Assembly: GCA_026120185.1 (NCBI GenBank)
Contig: JANUWF010001937.1
Location: 1,860,001 to 1,924,000 of the forward strand
Direction: 5' to 3'
Length of the DNA: 64,000 nucleotides
Source of the DNA: Voacanga thouarsii
Lineage: Eukaryota > Streptophyta > Magnoliopsida > Gentianales > Apocynaceae
Below are positions 10,949-22,869 of the stretch, in pieces; the stretch's first letter is position 1; the number at the start of each line of letters is the position of its first letter. Below the pieces are notes generated by a model. That model saw only the letters and a list, made by a program, of their open reading frames with translations, did not search any database and was not told the DNA's origin. The position numbers and the translations under genes are program-made.

Positions 10949-12244
10949 ATGGCAAATTGGAACCAAATGAGGCTTAATGAGGGACAGTACCCCCATTACT
11001 CTTCCGAGGTAACACTCCAAGCACCAGAATTAGCAGAGCTAGAGACAGTGATTGGAAAATTTGTTGTCCATGTCACAAAACGCTTCCAAGAAATAGATTC
11101 CACATTTGAAAAGTTTGAGGAGATGATCCACAATATGGAAAGACAAATATGGTTTTTGACTGACATGGTGTTGAAGTCTCAAGAACTAACACCAATAGAT
11201 AAAGAGGAAACAACTGTTGTAATATTACGGAGTGGAAAGGAGTTGCCAGACATTGTAGACTGCAATTGGCATTGGCTGGAGGAAGAGAACCAGCGCCGGT
11301 TGCTTTGTACACCGGAGAATAAAGAATCCAGCATGCAATCGGCGCCAGCCAAAACAAGAGAGGCGATGCTAGCTGCACCTTGCCCTTTTCTCGGAAATTC
11401 CACTAGAAATTCAACTTTACAACCTCAAATTCCTTATTCTACCTGTATACACAAAGCCCAAAAAGATGCCCAATTTGACAAATTCCTTGAGATATTCAAA
11501 CAGCTGTACATAAACATCCCATTTAGTGAAGAATTAATCCACATGCCCAAATATGCCAAATTTCTCAAAAGCATGTTCGCAAGCAAAAAGCGGTTGGAAG
11601 AATTGTCCACAGTGGTGCTAAATGAAGAATGTTCAGCCATATTGCAGGAGAAACAGACTTTGCCACACAAAGAGAATGATCCAGGGAGTTTTACTATTCC
11701 ATGTTTAATTGGCACTTTTAATTTTTGTAATGCATTAGCTGACTTAGGTGCTAGCATTAATTTATTACCATATAAAACATTTAAAAAGTTAGGCCTAGGA
11801 GAACCCCAACCCACTAGGATGAGTATTCAACTCGCAGATAGATCTATCAAATATCCTAGGGGTATTAGCGAAGATGTGCTTGTAAAAGTTGACACATTCA
11901 TATTTCCGGTGGATTTTGTTATTCTTGACATGGATGAAGATTCCAAAGTCCCTTTAATCTTAGGTAGACCCTTCCTAGCTACAACAAAGGCATTAATTGA
12001 TGTTCATAGGGAGAGATTGACACAGATCAAGTGGATATACTCTTTGACATTACCGAATAAAACTGCTTTGGTTGTTTTGACTTCTTTTTTTCGGACTGTA
12101 TGTTTTTCTTTTTCGTTCTATTTTCTTTACTTTTTGCTTATTTTTCTTTTCTCATTTTTATGCTTTGGTGTGTTTCTTTTGTGTATTTTTCTTTCTAGGT
12201 ACTTCAACAATACTCTTTTCTGCTGCAATTCAACTCTTTTGTAG
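10949..12244 (+). CDS. Athila/Tat-type gag C-terminus and aspartic protease, truncated
   Basis: This 431-codon frame encodes the end of the Gag capsid and the retroviral-type aspartic protease of a Ty3/gypsy polyprotein. The Gag part includes ILRSGKEL (about residues 90-97) and a QKDAQFDKFLEIFKQL segment (about 170-185). The protease follows: FTIPCLIG, the active-site ADLGASINLLP (about residue 266; DLG instead of DTG/DSG is common in this lineage), and the flap-like PLILGRPFLATTKALIDV (about 335-352). After that the product runs into an unrelated hydrophobic tail encoded by T-rich DNA, so the true homology ends near 12010 and all of pol downstream is missing. A GC-rich stretch around residues 100-145 holds GCGCCGG motifs like those in the LTRs. 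The start Met is simply the first in frame after a possible acceptor (TGTGTTTAG). Confidence 0.8.
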   Translation: MANWNQMRLNEGQYPHYSSEVTLQAPELAELETVIGKFVVHVTKRFQEIDSTFEKFEEMIHNMERQIWFLTDMVLKSQELTPIDKEETTVVILRSGKELPDIVDCNWHWLEEENQRRLLCTPENKESSMQSAPAKTREAMLAAPCPFLGNSTRNSTLQPQIPYSTCIHKAQKDAQFDKFLEIFKQLYINIPFSEELIHMPKYAKFLKSMFASKKRLEELSTVVLNEECSAILQEKQTLPHKENDPGSFTIPCLIGTFNFCNALADLGASINLLPYKTFKKLGLGEPQPTRMSIQLADRSIKYPRGISEDVLVKVDTFIFPVDFVILDMDEDSKVPLILGRPFLATTKALIDVHRERLTQIKWIYSLTLPNKTALVVLTSFFRTVCFSFSFYFLYFLLIFLFSFLCFGVFLLCIFLSRYFNNTLFCCNSTLL

Positions 12245-13771
12245 GGGAATGCACAATGCAATGGAAGTATTTTCTTCCTTCTCTTTTCCCCTTTATTTTT
12301 AGTTCTGTGGTAATATTTCCTTGCTCTATTTGTTTAGCTATTGAGGACAATGTCCAGTTTAAGTGTGGGGGAGTGGTTAGAATAGGAATTCTTCTATACT
12401 TCATTCTTCTTGAAATTCTTTGAACCTTTTGAGCAAAGTTTTCGAAATTATTATTATTTTATTTGAGATTTCAAGATGTATTTTTAATGCACGTCTTTGT
12501 GCTAGATCATAGATCATATGTTCTATATCATTTGTGGCTTATGCATGACTTTTTGCACATACTTGGACTAAGTAGTTCTTGATCAAATTCTTTACATTGT
12601 TCTTAAACCTATTTTTTTTGCTAAAATTCATTGAGCATTCTAGAACATACTTGAATACCTCTCGAAGCAAAATAAGAAAGACATTCATGATTTAATTTAG
12701 GGATGATAGTAATAGGCCTTCTTTGGATAGTTTGAACTTTTTAATCTTACCTATTTTATATTATCCCTAGTGCCTATTTTGAGCCTAAATTATTAATTTC
12801 TTTCTTAAACCCATTATCATACTTTGTCCATTACTTCTTTTTGAGAGTTTGATTTACCTTCCAAATCTTTGATTGCTCTTGATGGATAAAAGTACAAATA
12901 GAAGAATTATGAGGGAGAATGCTTGTATAAATGCCATGACTTGTTACTTTCAATCATGCATCATGTGTTGAGTTGGAATTGTGAAAGGAGAAATGAGGAA
13001 GAAAAAGAAAGATTGAGTAAAACAAAAAGCTGCTAGAAAATGTTGAAAGAAAAAAAAAACTGAGAAAAAAACAAAAGCAGCATTTGAAAAGAAGAGAAAA
13101 AGAAAAGAAAAATTGAAAGAAAAAGAAAAGAAGAGCACAGGAAGAATGTTGGTTGAGTTGGAATAAGAATTGCTAAAATTTTGATGATCTTGTGCAATAT
13201 GATTGATAAGTTGAGAACTATTGATGAAAAAAATGCAAGATTTACTTGAACTGGAATATGATTGCTATACAAAGTTATGGGTTTTTGATTAGTTTTGTAA
13301 TAGGAGAGCAAGAAAAGTTTGGAATCTATTGGTACATTTTGTTTATCCTTTTCTTGCAAACTCTCATCTTCTTTGATATTTGATTTTCCTATCTCCATCA
13401 TTTGACAGCAATATTACAAACCCTTTAGCCTTACATTACAAGATTAAAAGTCCTACTTGACCTAAATAGAATCATGATATGTCTCGGATTAGTGGAGAGA
13501 GTGTATGAAAAGTAAGCCTATAGATGTATATTTTTTTTAACTAAATTCGTTCCAATGGTTTGAGAATGAGGTTAAGTGTTGGGATGGTTCTACTGGTCAT
13601 TTTTCACTTACACAAGTCTTGCATTTGTGATGAAAGGTATAGTAGCATATGTTTTATTGTCTTGAATAAAGAAAGCATTAGAAATATTATTTTGAAATTG
13701 ATTGAGTGATTTTGCAAAAACTTGTGTTTTTTTACTTGTCTTTGATACTTTGCTTGAGGACAAGTAAAGAG
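12245..13771. other. Non-coding 3' spacer of the Athila/Tat-type element
   Basis: Between the truncated ORF and the 3' LTR there is no conserved coding domain. A PPT-like AAGTGTGGGGGAGTGG occurs at about 12360, and purine-rich AG/GAAA tracts fill 12980-13140. A minus-strand Phe/Ser-rich frame here is the complement of that tract, not a gene. Confidence 0.6.
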
Positions 13772-13787
13772 TAAAGTGTGGGGAATG
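13772..13787 (+). promoter_or_regulatory. Polypurine tract
   Basis: TAAAGTGTGGGGAATG immediately precedes the TGATAGG start of the 3' LTR, where a retroelement PPT primes plus-strand synthesis. Confidence 0.7.
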
Positions 13788-15226
13788 TGATAGGACCTAA
13801 ATTAGTCATATATTTCCTAATTATTTGAGGCCATTTTGTGATACATTTTGTGTAATAACTGGTTATATTCCTTCATATTTCAGATTTTACCATTGAAAAG
13901 GTATTTTGTATATTATTTTAGATTTTAGGGGTAAAATAAGGCAAAATCGTCACTAAATAGACTAGAGGTGGCGCCGGTCAGGACAGGATAGGCAGCACCG
14001 GCCACGTGCTGCTGGCACGCACTTCGAGGTAATAAAAATCGGTGAAACAAGGACTAGACAGAATGCAACCAGCGCCGGTTGGGAGCCCAGAGGCGGCACC
14101 GGCTGTGCACTGGTACAAGAGGTAGTGCCTTGATTTTCGTGCGTATTTTTGGTAATTTTCAGAGTTTGGGTATTTTCCTACTTCTATTCGGCCAAAAACC
14201 CTAGAGGGATGAATTTAGGCACTTCTAAAGCCTATAAATAGAGGAAAAACACAAGTCAAATGTATGAATTCAAGAAGCAAAGCACAAAATTACTCAAAAT
14301 CAATAAGGAATTCATCAAATCAATGAGGGTTGTACAAGAGAGTCTATGAAGGAAGAAGAATGCGGATTGTCTATGAGTGCTTTCTTTTAACTTTGTTTTC
14401 TTTTCTTGAACAATGATGTATTAATTATTTTATTGTAATTTGACATTGTTTTTGGTATTCGTGATTTTTAGAGTTACTCTGATCTTTTGATTAATTGATT
14501 ATTATTCTTGGTATTTAATTACTTATGCTGATTATGAGATTAATTTGTTGTTTTTTTCTATTAACTTGCTTGAAAAAGGGGTTGATGGTGGTCTCAATTC
14601 ATTAATTTTATATTTGTTGTCTATTAACTTGCTTGAAAAAGGGATTAATTACTAAAAACTGGGTAATTAAAGGTTAATTGATGTCTGCCAGGATATGGAT
14701 TCATTGGTTAATTTCATGTTTTAAATTTATCAGGATATGGGGATTTAATCAAGGATTGTGTTTAATGCATCTTTTGGGTGAAGTAGTTGAGACAAGATAT
14801 GCGATGCTAATTGTTCTTGAAGATAGTGATTTCATGGATTAGAAAAGAAGTGAATCTATCTTAATCCTTCATGATGCCAAGAGAATGATTAGTTATGATA
14901 ATGATTGGGTACTTTAAAGTCATGTTTGTCAAAATAATGGTTTGAGTTATATAATTCTCCATCCTTGACATGTATATATTCTTTTATTTTATTTTATTTT
15001 ATTTTATTCTTTTTTCACTTTATTGAGTCAGTTTAACAATGAAAAAAAAAAGTGATTAATGTATACTTGTTCCTTGAGGATCGATACTCGTTTGAAACCC
15101 TATGCTATGCTTAATGATGAGTACGCTTACTCATATGTGTAATTTGGGGTTAATGTTTTAATTTAAATTTGATTGAGAATGTGCTTATTTTTATATGATT
15201 TTTATACCCAAATTTCGAACACATCA
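13788..15226 (+). repeat. 3' LTR of the Athila/Tat-type element (1439 bp)
   Basis: Runs from TGATAGGACCTAAATTAGTC to CGAACACATCA. It holds two GC-rich modules with paired GGCGCCGG/GGCACCGG motifs (about 13965-14010 and 14068-14105) and a likely TATA box (TATAAATAGAGG near 14231). The following bases are CTACT; no matching TSD can be sought because the 5' end is truncated. Confidence 0.88.
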
Positions 15227-15903
15227 CTACTACTGCCAAATAAAATAATTGACTTATCAGACACTTTTGCCTCCAGTGAATACACATAAATGGCACATAA
15301 GATGGCCATATAGACTGCATTTAATTTGTGATGCAAACTCAAATAGCCACGTAATTAGGCTTCCAAACCCTCAATTAAATGGGGTGTAACATACGCCCCC
15401 CACCCTGCGCGCTCCTATCGCAGGTTGGCCCCCTCCCCCCTCTCCCGAATCCCCTTCTCCCTCCATCTGCGCCACTTCCCCCTCCCCCCCCGCGTTCGTG
15501 ACCCCATTGTTCTCAAGTCTGGCCAAGGTGAATTAAAGTCCTGATCCATTTTTTGTCACAGATTCAGCTTCTTAGGACCAAAGAAGTTGAGCATAGTATA
15601 GAGTTTTTCTTCTAAGATCCGTGGTGTTGAAATTACTTTACATTGGTTGAAAAGATTTAGGGGGAAAAAAAGGGAGGAAAATGTTGTGGTTAAGGGCTTT
15701 TTGTCCTACAAATGATAAGATCATGAAGATCAAAATGCACCCGATGCATCCATAGCTTCTTACCGCTGATGCATCGAACTATGCTTCTATTTGGAATTGG
15801 GAACATCGATAGGTTTTGAAGATTTATTTTAATTTATACAAAAATATTATTTGGGCCTTGTTAATTGTGATGTGTTTGGTTGGTTTTCCATGAATTTTTT
15901 CTT
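15227..15903. other. Intergenic sequence, no gene seen
   Basis: No open frame or gene homology is recognised. It holds the second C-rich block (15395-15503) and ordinary AT-rich DNA up to the CACTA terminus. Confidence 0.5.
15395..15503. repeat. C-rich low-complexity block 2
   Basis: Same two modules as at 8302-8412 but in the order B (CCCCACCCTGCGCGCTCCTA) then A (CCCGAATCCCCTTCTCCCTCC, ATCTGCG). The minus strand is correspondingly G-rich. Confidence 0.8.
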
Positions 15904-16411
15904 CACTACAGGAAAAATCTTCATTTGCGATGAATTTTGCATCTATACTACATGAAAAATTGAAGTTTGTGATATGACGGTCCGAAGAAAGGGTAATTCT
16001 CATGAAGCAGAGAACAAAAAATTGTATGGTTATAGAAATTTAGCATATATACTTTAAAAGATTATTCATAATCTATTGTTACATATTCTGCTTTCTAGAA
16101 ACCGTATGACTGTAGCAGTTTAGCATCTATACTCAGTATTGTGATAATTTATTTGCAGATTCTGCTTTCTTGGTCTATCAAATAAAAGTGTTTGAATGAT
16201 TTTTTGTTGGTTGTATGCATTGTGTTTTTCATTCTAGGTTAACTTAGCTAAGTAAACAATATTGAGATTGTTGATGATAAATATTTTTGCTTTTAGGTGG
16301 ACTTATGCTGATCCTTCTTGGGCTCAAATTGCTGCTCTTTTTCCATTTTTTTGCAACTATTTCCATTTTTTCTTTTGGTTAGACCTCAACTATTTAGTAT
16401 ATGGTTTTTGA

Positions 16412-16505
16412 ATGTCAAATTTTGAGAGTGCCTCATGCCTGGAAATGTCCAATTATAGAGGAGAATTTGTCAAAATTTGTTCAAAATCTAGTACTATTTA
16501 CTGTG
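16412..16505. repeat. Direct repeat flanking the RKD remnant (left copy)
   Basis: TGAATGTCAAATTTTGAGAG, CCTGGAAATGTCCAATTATA and following bases recur with about 80% identity at 22870-22965 in the same orientation, so the RKD segment and the large LTR lie between two copies. Confidence 0.65.
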
Positions 16506-16734
16506 GCTTCTGAACATAATGGTTGAGTCTAAGATTTCTTTATGATTTTAGTAGGTATTGAACACATTTTTGGAGGATTTGAATGCAAACCAAACCATAG
16601 GAACAAAAGGAATGAAAAATGGTTGTATAATATTCTTCAAAAATGTTGTTTTGTCAAGCTTGTCTTTGTGCTTTGTTTGAATGGTTCTGGAATAGCTGGG
16701 TTGAAGGGATGCCTAAAACATCTTCATTTGAGTC

Positions 16735-17620
16735 TTAAACATGATTTAGTTTTCTCTTCTTATAGTTGGTCTTAAAGCATGCTTGTCTTAGTCTCTTTGT
16801 TTGGTCCTCTAACTGCGTATCAGAGATTTCTTCCATCAACTTCTTCTCACGTTCCAGTATCTGAATGGCTTCTCTCAATTTCTTCTCAGTCATATGTCCT
16901 TTTTCTTCTTCATTTCACATCTCCTGTAAATCCAAAGGTATGCTCTCAAATTATTAGTTCTTTGTTATTTTTGGGGGCATATAATTAACTTATTTACTTA
17001 TGAATCTCTCATTTTTCATTCATGCACAAGTGTGTGTGAGATAGAACCTGAACATTCTTGATTAGGGTCTCCAAGCTCATGAACTTCTTGTGAGGCCATC
17101 GATGAATTCCCAACTCCCTACATCTTTTCTTGAGAAGGGTTAGGTTAACATTCAGTTCTTTGGCCGTTCGAGTGAGTGACATGTAAAAGTATTTCGAAAT
17201 GGTCGCTCTTGATAATGTCTTGGAGCTACTACCCTTCTCCTTTCTCTGCCTCCTGATTATCTTCTTCTCCACAGGAACTTCATCTGAAGTGATATCTTCA
17301 AGATGCATCTCATGATTCCTCACTCCGAATTCGTTGCCAAGACCACTCCATATTTCTCCTGGAAAAAGAAAAATAATCTCAATGGAGATAATGCCATTAA
17401 ACAGAAGTCTTTGTAATTTTCTAGAATCACGAACTCTAATGTATGATAACTATGAACCATGTTTTGGCTTTATTCAAAATCCACTAGGGAGTAGAAAGGA
17501 TCATGCACAAGCATATCCTCCATCAGAGGAACAACATTAAAAGAAGTCTTTTGAATAAATAGATCAAATTGGAAATCCAAAACAGCATGTCCAGAACTTC
17601 CACCAATTCACAACACAACA
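16735..17620 (-). pseudogene. RKD-type RWP-RK transcription factor, decayed
   Basis: RKD proteins are plant DNA-binding factors active in egg and embryo development. The RWP-RK exon is 17048-17358: acceptor TTTTTCTTTTTCCAG, then SRATISKYFYMSLTRTAKEL, LLKKRCRELGIHRWPHKK and donor CAG|GTTCTA. The signature reads RWPHKK rather than the usual RWPxRK. The C-terminal exon, 16735-16923, begins after TTTACAG and encodes a coiled coil (EKKLREAIQILEREKKLMEE, QTKRLRQACFKTNYKKRK) ending in TAA at 16735-16737. With the splice above, codon three of that exon is TGA (16915-16917) where RKDs usually have Gly, so the product would stop right after the RWP-RK domain. Upstream (17359-17620) one frame resembles an RKD N-terminus (PLMEDMLVHDPFYSLVDFE) but meets a TAA. 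A 4.3-kb LTR lies upstream. Family call is firm; pseudogene status is inferred. Confidence 0.8.
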
Positions 17621-17917
17621 AATCAAAAGAAGTTCAGTTTCATTATCAAGCACACATTTTTAGATGAAGAAGATGGGTGAAAAGCAAAAAAAAAAAAAAA
17701 AAAAACCCTCAAAAGTATCTCATTTGAAATCAAGAGGAAGTGGTTGGCTTGGAAAAGAAAACACATCAAAATCTTCTTCTTTAGAAACTAATTCAAAATT
17801 TGACTACCTCTCAAATGAATTACTGACTCCCCATCTCTGAGAAAGAGAACCAAAGAAGAAACCCGGTCCCTTTGTGATTTTTTGAAGTCCACTAATGATA
17901 AATGACTAAGGAATATA

Positions 17918-17939
17918 TGTGTGTGTGTGTGTGTGTGTG
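17918..17939. repeat. (GT)n microsatellite
   Basis: About eleven GT dinucleotides abutting the TGTAAC end of the following LTR, which hides any target duplication on this side. Confidence 0.9.
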
Positions 17940-20900
17940 TAACACCCCGAAGTCTAGGCCCGCCAGGGCCGGGGATGTCGCCCCGTCCAAAGGACAAGGG
18001 GTCTTTATAACTAGGTCACACAAATAAATTTGCTGAAATAAAATAATGCTTAACTTAAAAATTTATTACAACCCAATATACTCCAAGAGTAAATCCATGA
18101 AATTCCAAAACAAAAACCATAAATAAAATTATCCACTCTCGCCTCCCCAAAGCAATACATAAAATCAAAAGACACATTCTCTTCCAAAGCAGATATTACT
18201 AGTCACTCAACTCCACAGCAGGATCATCCTAAAATCATGATAAAAAGGTAATGAGACAGAAATCTCAGTAAGTCCGTGTGTGCGTTGGGTGTTTAGTGAA
18301 ACCAGTTCATGGATTCAAAGTGTGAAACCTTTACAAGAGAAACATTGTCAAGCAATAAACATTAGTCAAAAGCAAGAGTGGCGTTTTGGCTTTTCCAGCC
18401 CTGCTTAATTAATAAAATCAACCACTCGAAAGAAAGGGATATGGGTTACCATACATTGGGCCCCATAACTGGTCAGAATGCCGACACTTTGTGCAGACTG
18501 ACAAAAGTAGGTGATCGGCCTACTGGGCAAGATACTCCTCCTTCTCTATACCTAAACAACAACCGGGTGTCCATTCCGGCAAAACACAGTCACTTGACTG
18601 AAAACAAACTGCTAGCTCGAACCGGCACGACTCACTGGACTGACATCTTATCCGGGAAGGACTCACCCCTCAGATGTGGCCACCTGCTGAGAGACTTACC
18701 CTAACCCTTCAAAGACTAGTCCTAGTAGTCCACCCTTATTGAGTACTCAACGACGTTTAAAATGAATGAAGTATTGCTCTTCATGAAAATAGCAATTTGA
18801 GGGTTTCCAAAGTTTTTGGAGAAATCAGTTTTGGAAAGAGTTTTAAGTTTGGAAAATCTGCTCATTAGCTTTTAAATAATTTAAGTGTTGGAAATAAGAA
18901 CGAATTCAACCCTCAATTGCCTTCAGATAAACGAGTGTCCATACACTCCACATTTAGCTTGCCATAAGGAAAACATTTTCACATCGATAGGTTTTATGCA
19001 GGAGCTTACCTGGTTCTTACTCACAACAACAAGGTCTCGAACAGCTGGCCTAACCCCACATGGGCAAATACAAATCTTAATCAGATTCAAGCTACAATCC
19101 ACTTCCTCAATTTTAAATCAACTCAATTCACTACTACCATGATCCTAGTGTCCCAAGCTTTAGGGCAAGATACTAATTAAATAGGTTTATAAGCTAAGTT
19201 TAATTTGTTATTTAAAATAATTAATGGTTTGGAAAATAAATTCTAATAAGTTGAAAGTTTACATCTTGTTAAGAAAAAGCTAGAGTTTATTTGATCAAGA
19301 GTCATAGGTGGTACTAGGTAAAATAGTGATTTAATGACAGTTTAGTTGTTAGAAAATAATTGGTAGCTAAAACTAGTTGAGATTAAATTTAATAAGCCTT
19401 TCTTGGAAAATATTAAGTAAATCCTTAAGGGTTTTGATTTAGTAAATATTTTACTAATTATGAATCATTCTCATAAAGCTTTAATTGATCTCTTTATTTT
19501 AAATAACATTTATTTATTTTATTATTTATAATCATTCTCAAAAATTATTATTTATTTGACTAAAATATCCTTTATATATATAATAATTCCAAATCTACCC
19601 TTCCTAGGGTTTTTCGAAAATACTAGCAATATTATTTTATTGAGTATTTTATGCATAAAGTGAAAATTAGTTTTAGGGACAACTAGATCATGATCAAATT
19701 TCTATGGCCATCCTCAATCAAGAACTTACACAATCCTTCAATTCATTAAATCATCCAAATCTTGCATATAAGCATAGATCTAAATTTATTAAGACATGAT
19801 TTAACCTTTACTAGCATAAACATGATCATGGCTTCAATATTCTAGTCATGCATATAACTCCTATTCACCAAAGGTGACATAATTTCTAGCATACTTCATC
19901 ACACATACTACTTATGACATGCATCAAACTCAATTCCACATACAACCAACCAATATAATCCTTCCATGCATAAATCTCCTTCACAATCATACATGTACTC
20001 ATGCTTCAATCATCAACAACACATACTCAATCCCATCGCCATTCATATTTTAGCAACATCATCCTAGAGACATGATTCTAGAGTTTAAAAGAAGGATTGA
20101 AGGTACTTACTTGGTTGATGAATGCTTTGAAGAAGTTTAGAGTAGATCTCAACTCCTAAATGGCTAACCTTGTCCAAGGGAGATGGCGAGAGCAAGATTA
20201 TGGGAGGAGAAGTCATCCGGCCAAAGAAGAGTGATTTCGGCCTTGAGAGAGAGAGAGGGAGAGAGAGAGAGAGAGAAAGAGAGAAGAAGAGACCATTAGC
20301 ATGGTTATTCATATAGGTTCCCACTAGAGATCAAGTTTGAAGAGGATGATGTTGATAGAGTGAATTTACCTTGAAGATGTTCTTGTTCTTCACAGAAATT
20401 TCTGCTTTTGATCCAAAGTAGCAAGATGTTTCGAGGAGTTTGATGTTAATAATGGTGTTGATGGATTCACAGCAATGAGTAGACTAGATCTGGAGATTTT
20501 CGTGAGGGTTTGAGATGGTTTGGAGGGGTATTAGGTGTAGAGAAGAAGTAGGTGTTCTTGGTGTAGTGTGTGTGTTCTTGATGGTTGCAGAAAATTGAGA
20601 GAGAGAGGTAAGGAATTTGCAGCTGCCGAATTTTCTGTGGGAGATAGGGCTGGTCGATTTTCAGTAGGGTTTAGGGAGTTGTTTCTCTGATTTGGAAGGG
20701 AAAATGAAGGTTAGTTGTTACAATCCTTGAAGAATATTTTTAGGGAGTGAATTTGGAAACTAAATATTCTAAGAATATCTTGATTGTTTGGACAGCTTTG
20801 AAGTCTCCTATGGCCGACTGGTTGTGTAGCTTTTCTGAGGAATTAAAGCTGGTTCAATAAGGCTTATGATGGCTGAAACTAAGGGGCACAATGATGAAGA

Positions 20901-22231
20901 AGAAGTCTGGTCAATTGAGCAAGATATCATGGAAGGTTGCAAAATAAGATGGCTGGAATTTTGGAAAGTAATCAAGCTAAATTGCAGGGATTTGTTGGAG
21001 AGATTTTTGGACACCATTGCTGCCTTTTGTCCAGAAGCTTGTGGGAAACAATGGAGCTCTGTTAATGGTGGTTTAAGGGAGGTTTTGACAGATTAGGGCT
21101 GGTGTTTCTGCTGGAAGAAAAATAGGAAACAAAGCTGGAAATCTGGACTGCCCAGTTTTTTTTTTCGCTGCACAGTAATTTTTTGGGCAGAATTTCGTCT
21201 GCCACTTCCAGCCAATTTGCAGAGAGTTTGAAGGGGAATTTCAGGGGTATTCAAGGCTGGTTTCCAGCCTTTTTCATGGAGGAAAAACGTGGCTAAGGTG
21301 CTGCACAAAATCTGGAAGAAAACTGCTCGATTTTGACCCTCCAAGGTAGCGATTTGCCCAGAATTTTTCACTGGTTTTGGTCAGTCTTTGTGCAGCCCGA
21401 AAATGGCAGAAATAATTCATGATTCAAACTGATCTTAAGGCCATTTTTCTGGCAGCATTTGGGAAGGAATGTTAGCTAAGAAGCTCGACAATTTGAAGGT
21501 ACAACAAGCTGGAAAATTTCAGCTCATGCCATGAAGAAAGATGAGCTAGTTTAGAGTGAAATTTCAGCAAGCTTACTAGAGGGATTTTTCCTCTCGGAAT
21601 TCCCCTCAACTCTTCCATATTTTCCAGACCATAAGAAGTCCTTTACCAAGAGATTTTGATCCTAAAAGACCTCAGTACTTTACTGAATTTTCTGGAAAGA
21701 AAAAGGCTAGAACATCTTGATCAAACTAAGGAGTTGAAAGCTAAGGAAAACCAAAGATCAAGGGAATAAGAATTCCCTTTGGGAATTTCGAGTAGGCAAA
21801 GGAGTGGAATGAGAATACTCCTAACATGTCTCTCCTAGGACATCATCACCACATTGATCTAGGCCCTTAAGGCCGAAACCATTCCTTCCCAAGCAAAAAT
21901 AAAATTTAATCAAGTTAAAGCTTCTATGATGGACTTTGAACTCAAGACCTCAAGAATAAATTCCAAAGTTCTAACCACTAAACCACAACAACTCTTGTTG
22001 CTATTTCCACTAGAAAAATTATTTTCTATTCAATCCACAATCTATCTCCCTATTTTCGCTTCGGGCAAAAATTACCATTTTGCCCCTCTCACACAATACT
22101 CACCAACAAGACTTCAAGACAATAAAAATCAAATTCAAAGCACATAGAAATCATATGAAAATATATTTAATAAAGTATGATATGCATCCCAATCCCCTTA
22201 CTCTAAGGTTGGTTTTGACCGGGGTTTCACA
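17938..22231 (-). mobile_element. Large Ty3/gypsy LTR (about 4.3 kb), probably solo
   Basis: On the plus strand it runs from TGTAACACCCCGAAGTCTAG to GGGGTTTCACA. Its minus strand therefore starts TGTGAAACCCC and ends GGGTGTTACA, typical of plant Ty3/gypsy LTRs. Near its 3' end it shares ATGTCGCCCCGTCC and TCTTTATAA with the 8423, 38934, 42631 and 58657 LTRs, but the rest is a different family. No gag, pol or PBS lies on either side. It holds a (GA)n run at 20245-20284. It sits between the RKD remnant and 22232-22600, which may be the former RKD promoter. Flanks (GTGTG repeat and ATTTA) show no clear TSD. Small frames inside are LTR sequence, not genes. Confidence 0.7.
20245..20284. repeat. 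(GA)n microsatellite
   Basis: An imperfect GA/AG run inside the large LTR; its complement yields a spurious Ser-Leu repeat frame. Confidence 0.9.
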
Positions 22232-22864
22232 ATTTATATCTATGTGAGGAAGATGAGACGCCATGAGTAGAGATAGTTTAATATGAATTCAATCATAGAA
22301 ATTTAGTGCATTGGAGTTCGTGTGCCATCGCATGAGTTAAACAGGGGAGGGAGGACTGAGGAAAGAAAGAGACAAGAAGGAAGAGAAAGAGGTAGATGAC
22401 ATGTGAAGAGAGAAAAGAGGGGACGGAGGACTGAGAAGAGAAAGAGACAAGGACGAAGGGAAAAAGACGATACCGGGAAGAGTGAGAAAAGATGAGAGAT
22501 TGGTTTGTTCGTGTGCCATCGCATGAGTTAAAGTATACGTGGGACCTGTAGAAAGAAAGAGATAGTAATGAATGTGTGCATATATGTGTGCACATACGCC
22601 GATAATATGTATAAAAGTTTAAAATTTTAAGATTAAGTCTTATGAATTTATTGACATCTCTAGCTATTTAAGTAGATAATTTATTATTTTATTGGCTATT
22701 TGAACGACACTGTATCTAACATAATAATTGGAACCCCGTAGTGATGAGTGATCATTCCCCGTGAGTGATGGGTGATCACTTCTCCTGGGTAATAGGTGAT
22801 TACCCCTAGTTACTTTTTGGATTTTTCTAGTTACTTTAAGATCTATCTTTGTTGTTTGCAACAG
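22232..22864. other. Purine-rich segment with a 26-bp direct repeat
   Basis: No coding signal. A 26-bp sequence (GTTCGTGTGCCATCGCATGA then GTTAAA) occurs exactly at 22316-22341 and 22507-22532. The DNA between is strongly purine-rich (GAAAGAGACAAGRA repeats). Since it resumes where the 4.3-kb LTR ends, it may be the displaced upstream region of the RKD gene. Confidence 0.45.
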
Positions 22865-22869
22865 TATTT

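Larger units (their letters stand above)
9633..15226 (+). mobile_element. 5'-truncated, internally deleted Athila/Tat-type Ty3 retrotransposon
   Basis: Two direct LTR copies flank an internal region with a plant Athila/Tat-type PBS, a gag-protease ORF and a polypurine tract. The 5' LTR lacks about its first 320 bp. The internal region is only about 3 kb and no reverse transcriptase, RNase H or integrase motif is present in any frame, so the element is non-autonomous. The two LTRs are very similar over their shared kilobase, differing by scattered substitutions. Solo LTRs of the same family lie at 24562-25986 and 56241-57719. Confidence 0.85.

Noticed and set aside
11073..11814. Minus-strand ORFs across the Athila-type gag-protease
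   Set aside because: Antisense shadows of the recognised plus-strand frame.
17933..22236. A 5-bp target duplication for the 4.3-kb LTR
   Set aside because: The left flank is a GT microsatellite and the right flank ATTTA; no match, so solo-LTR status rests on the lack of internal sequence only.
22293..22595. Overlapping Ser/Leu/Phe-rich minus-strand ORFs
   Set aside because: Complement of a purine-rich repeat tract; three frames are open at once because of base composition.
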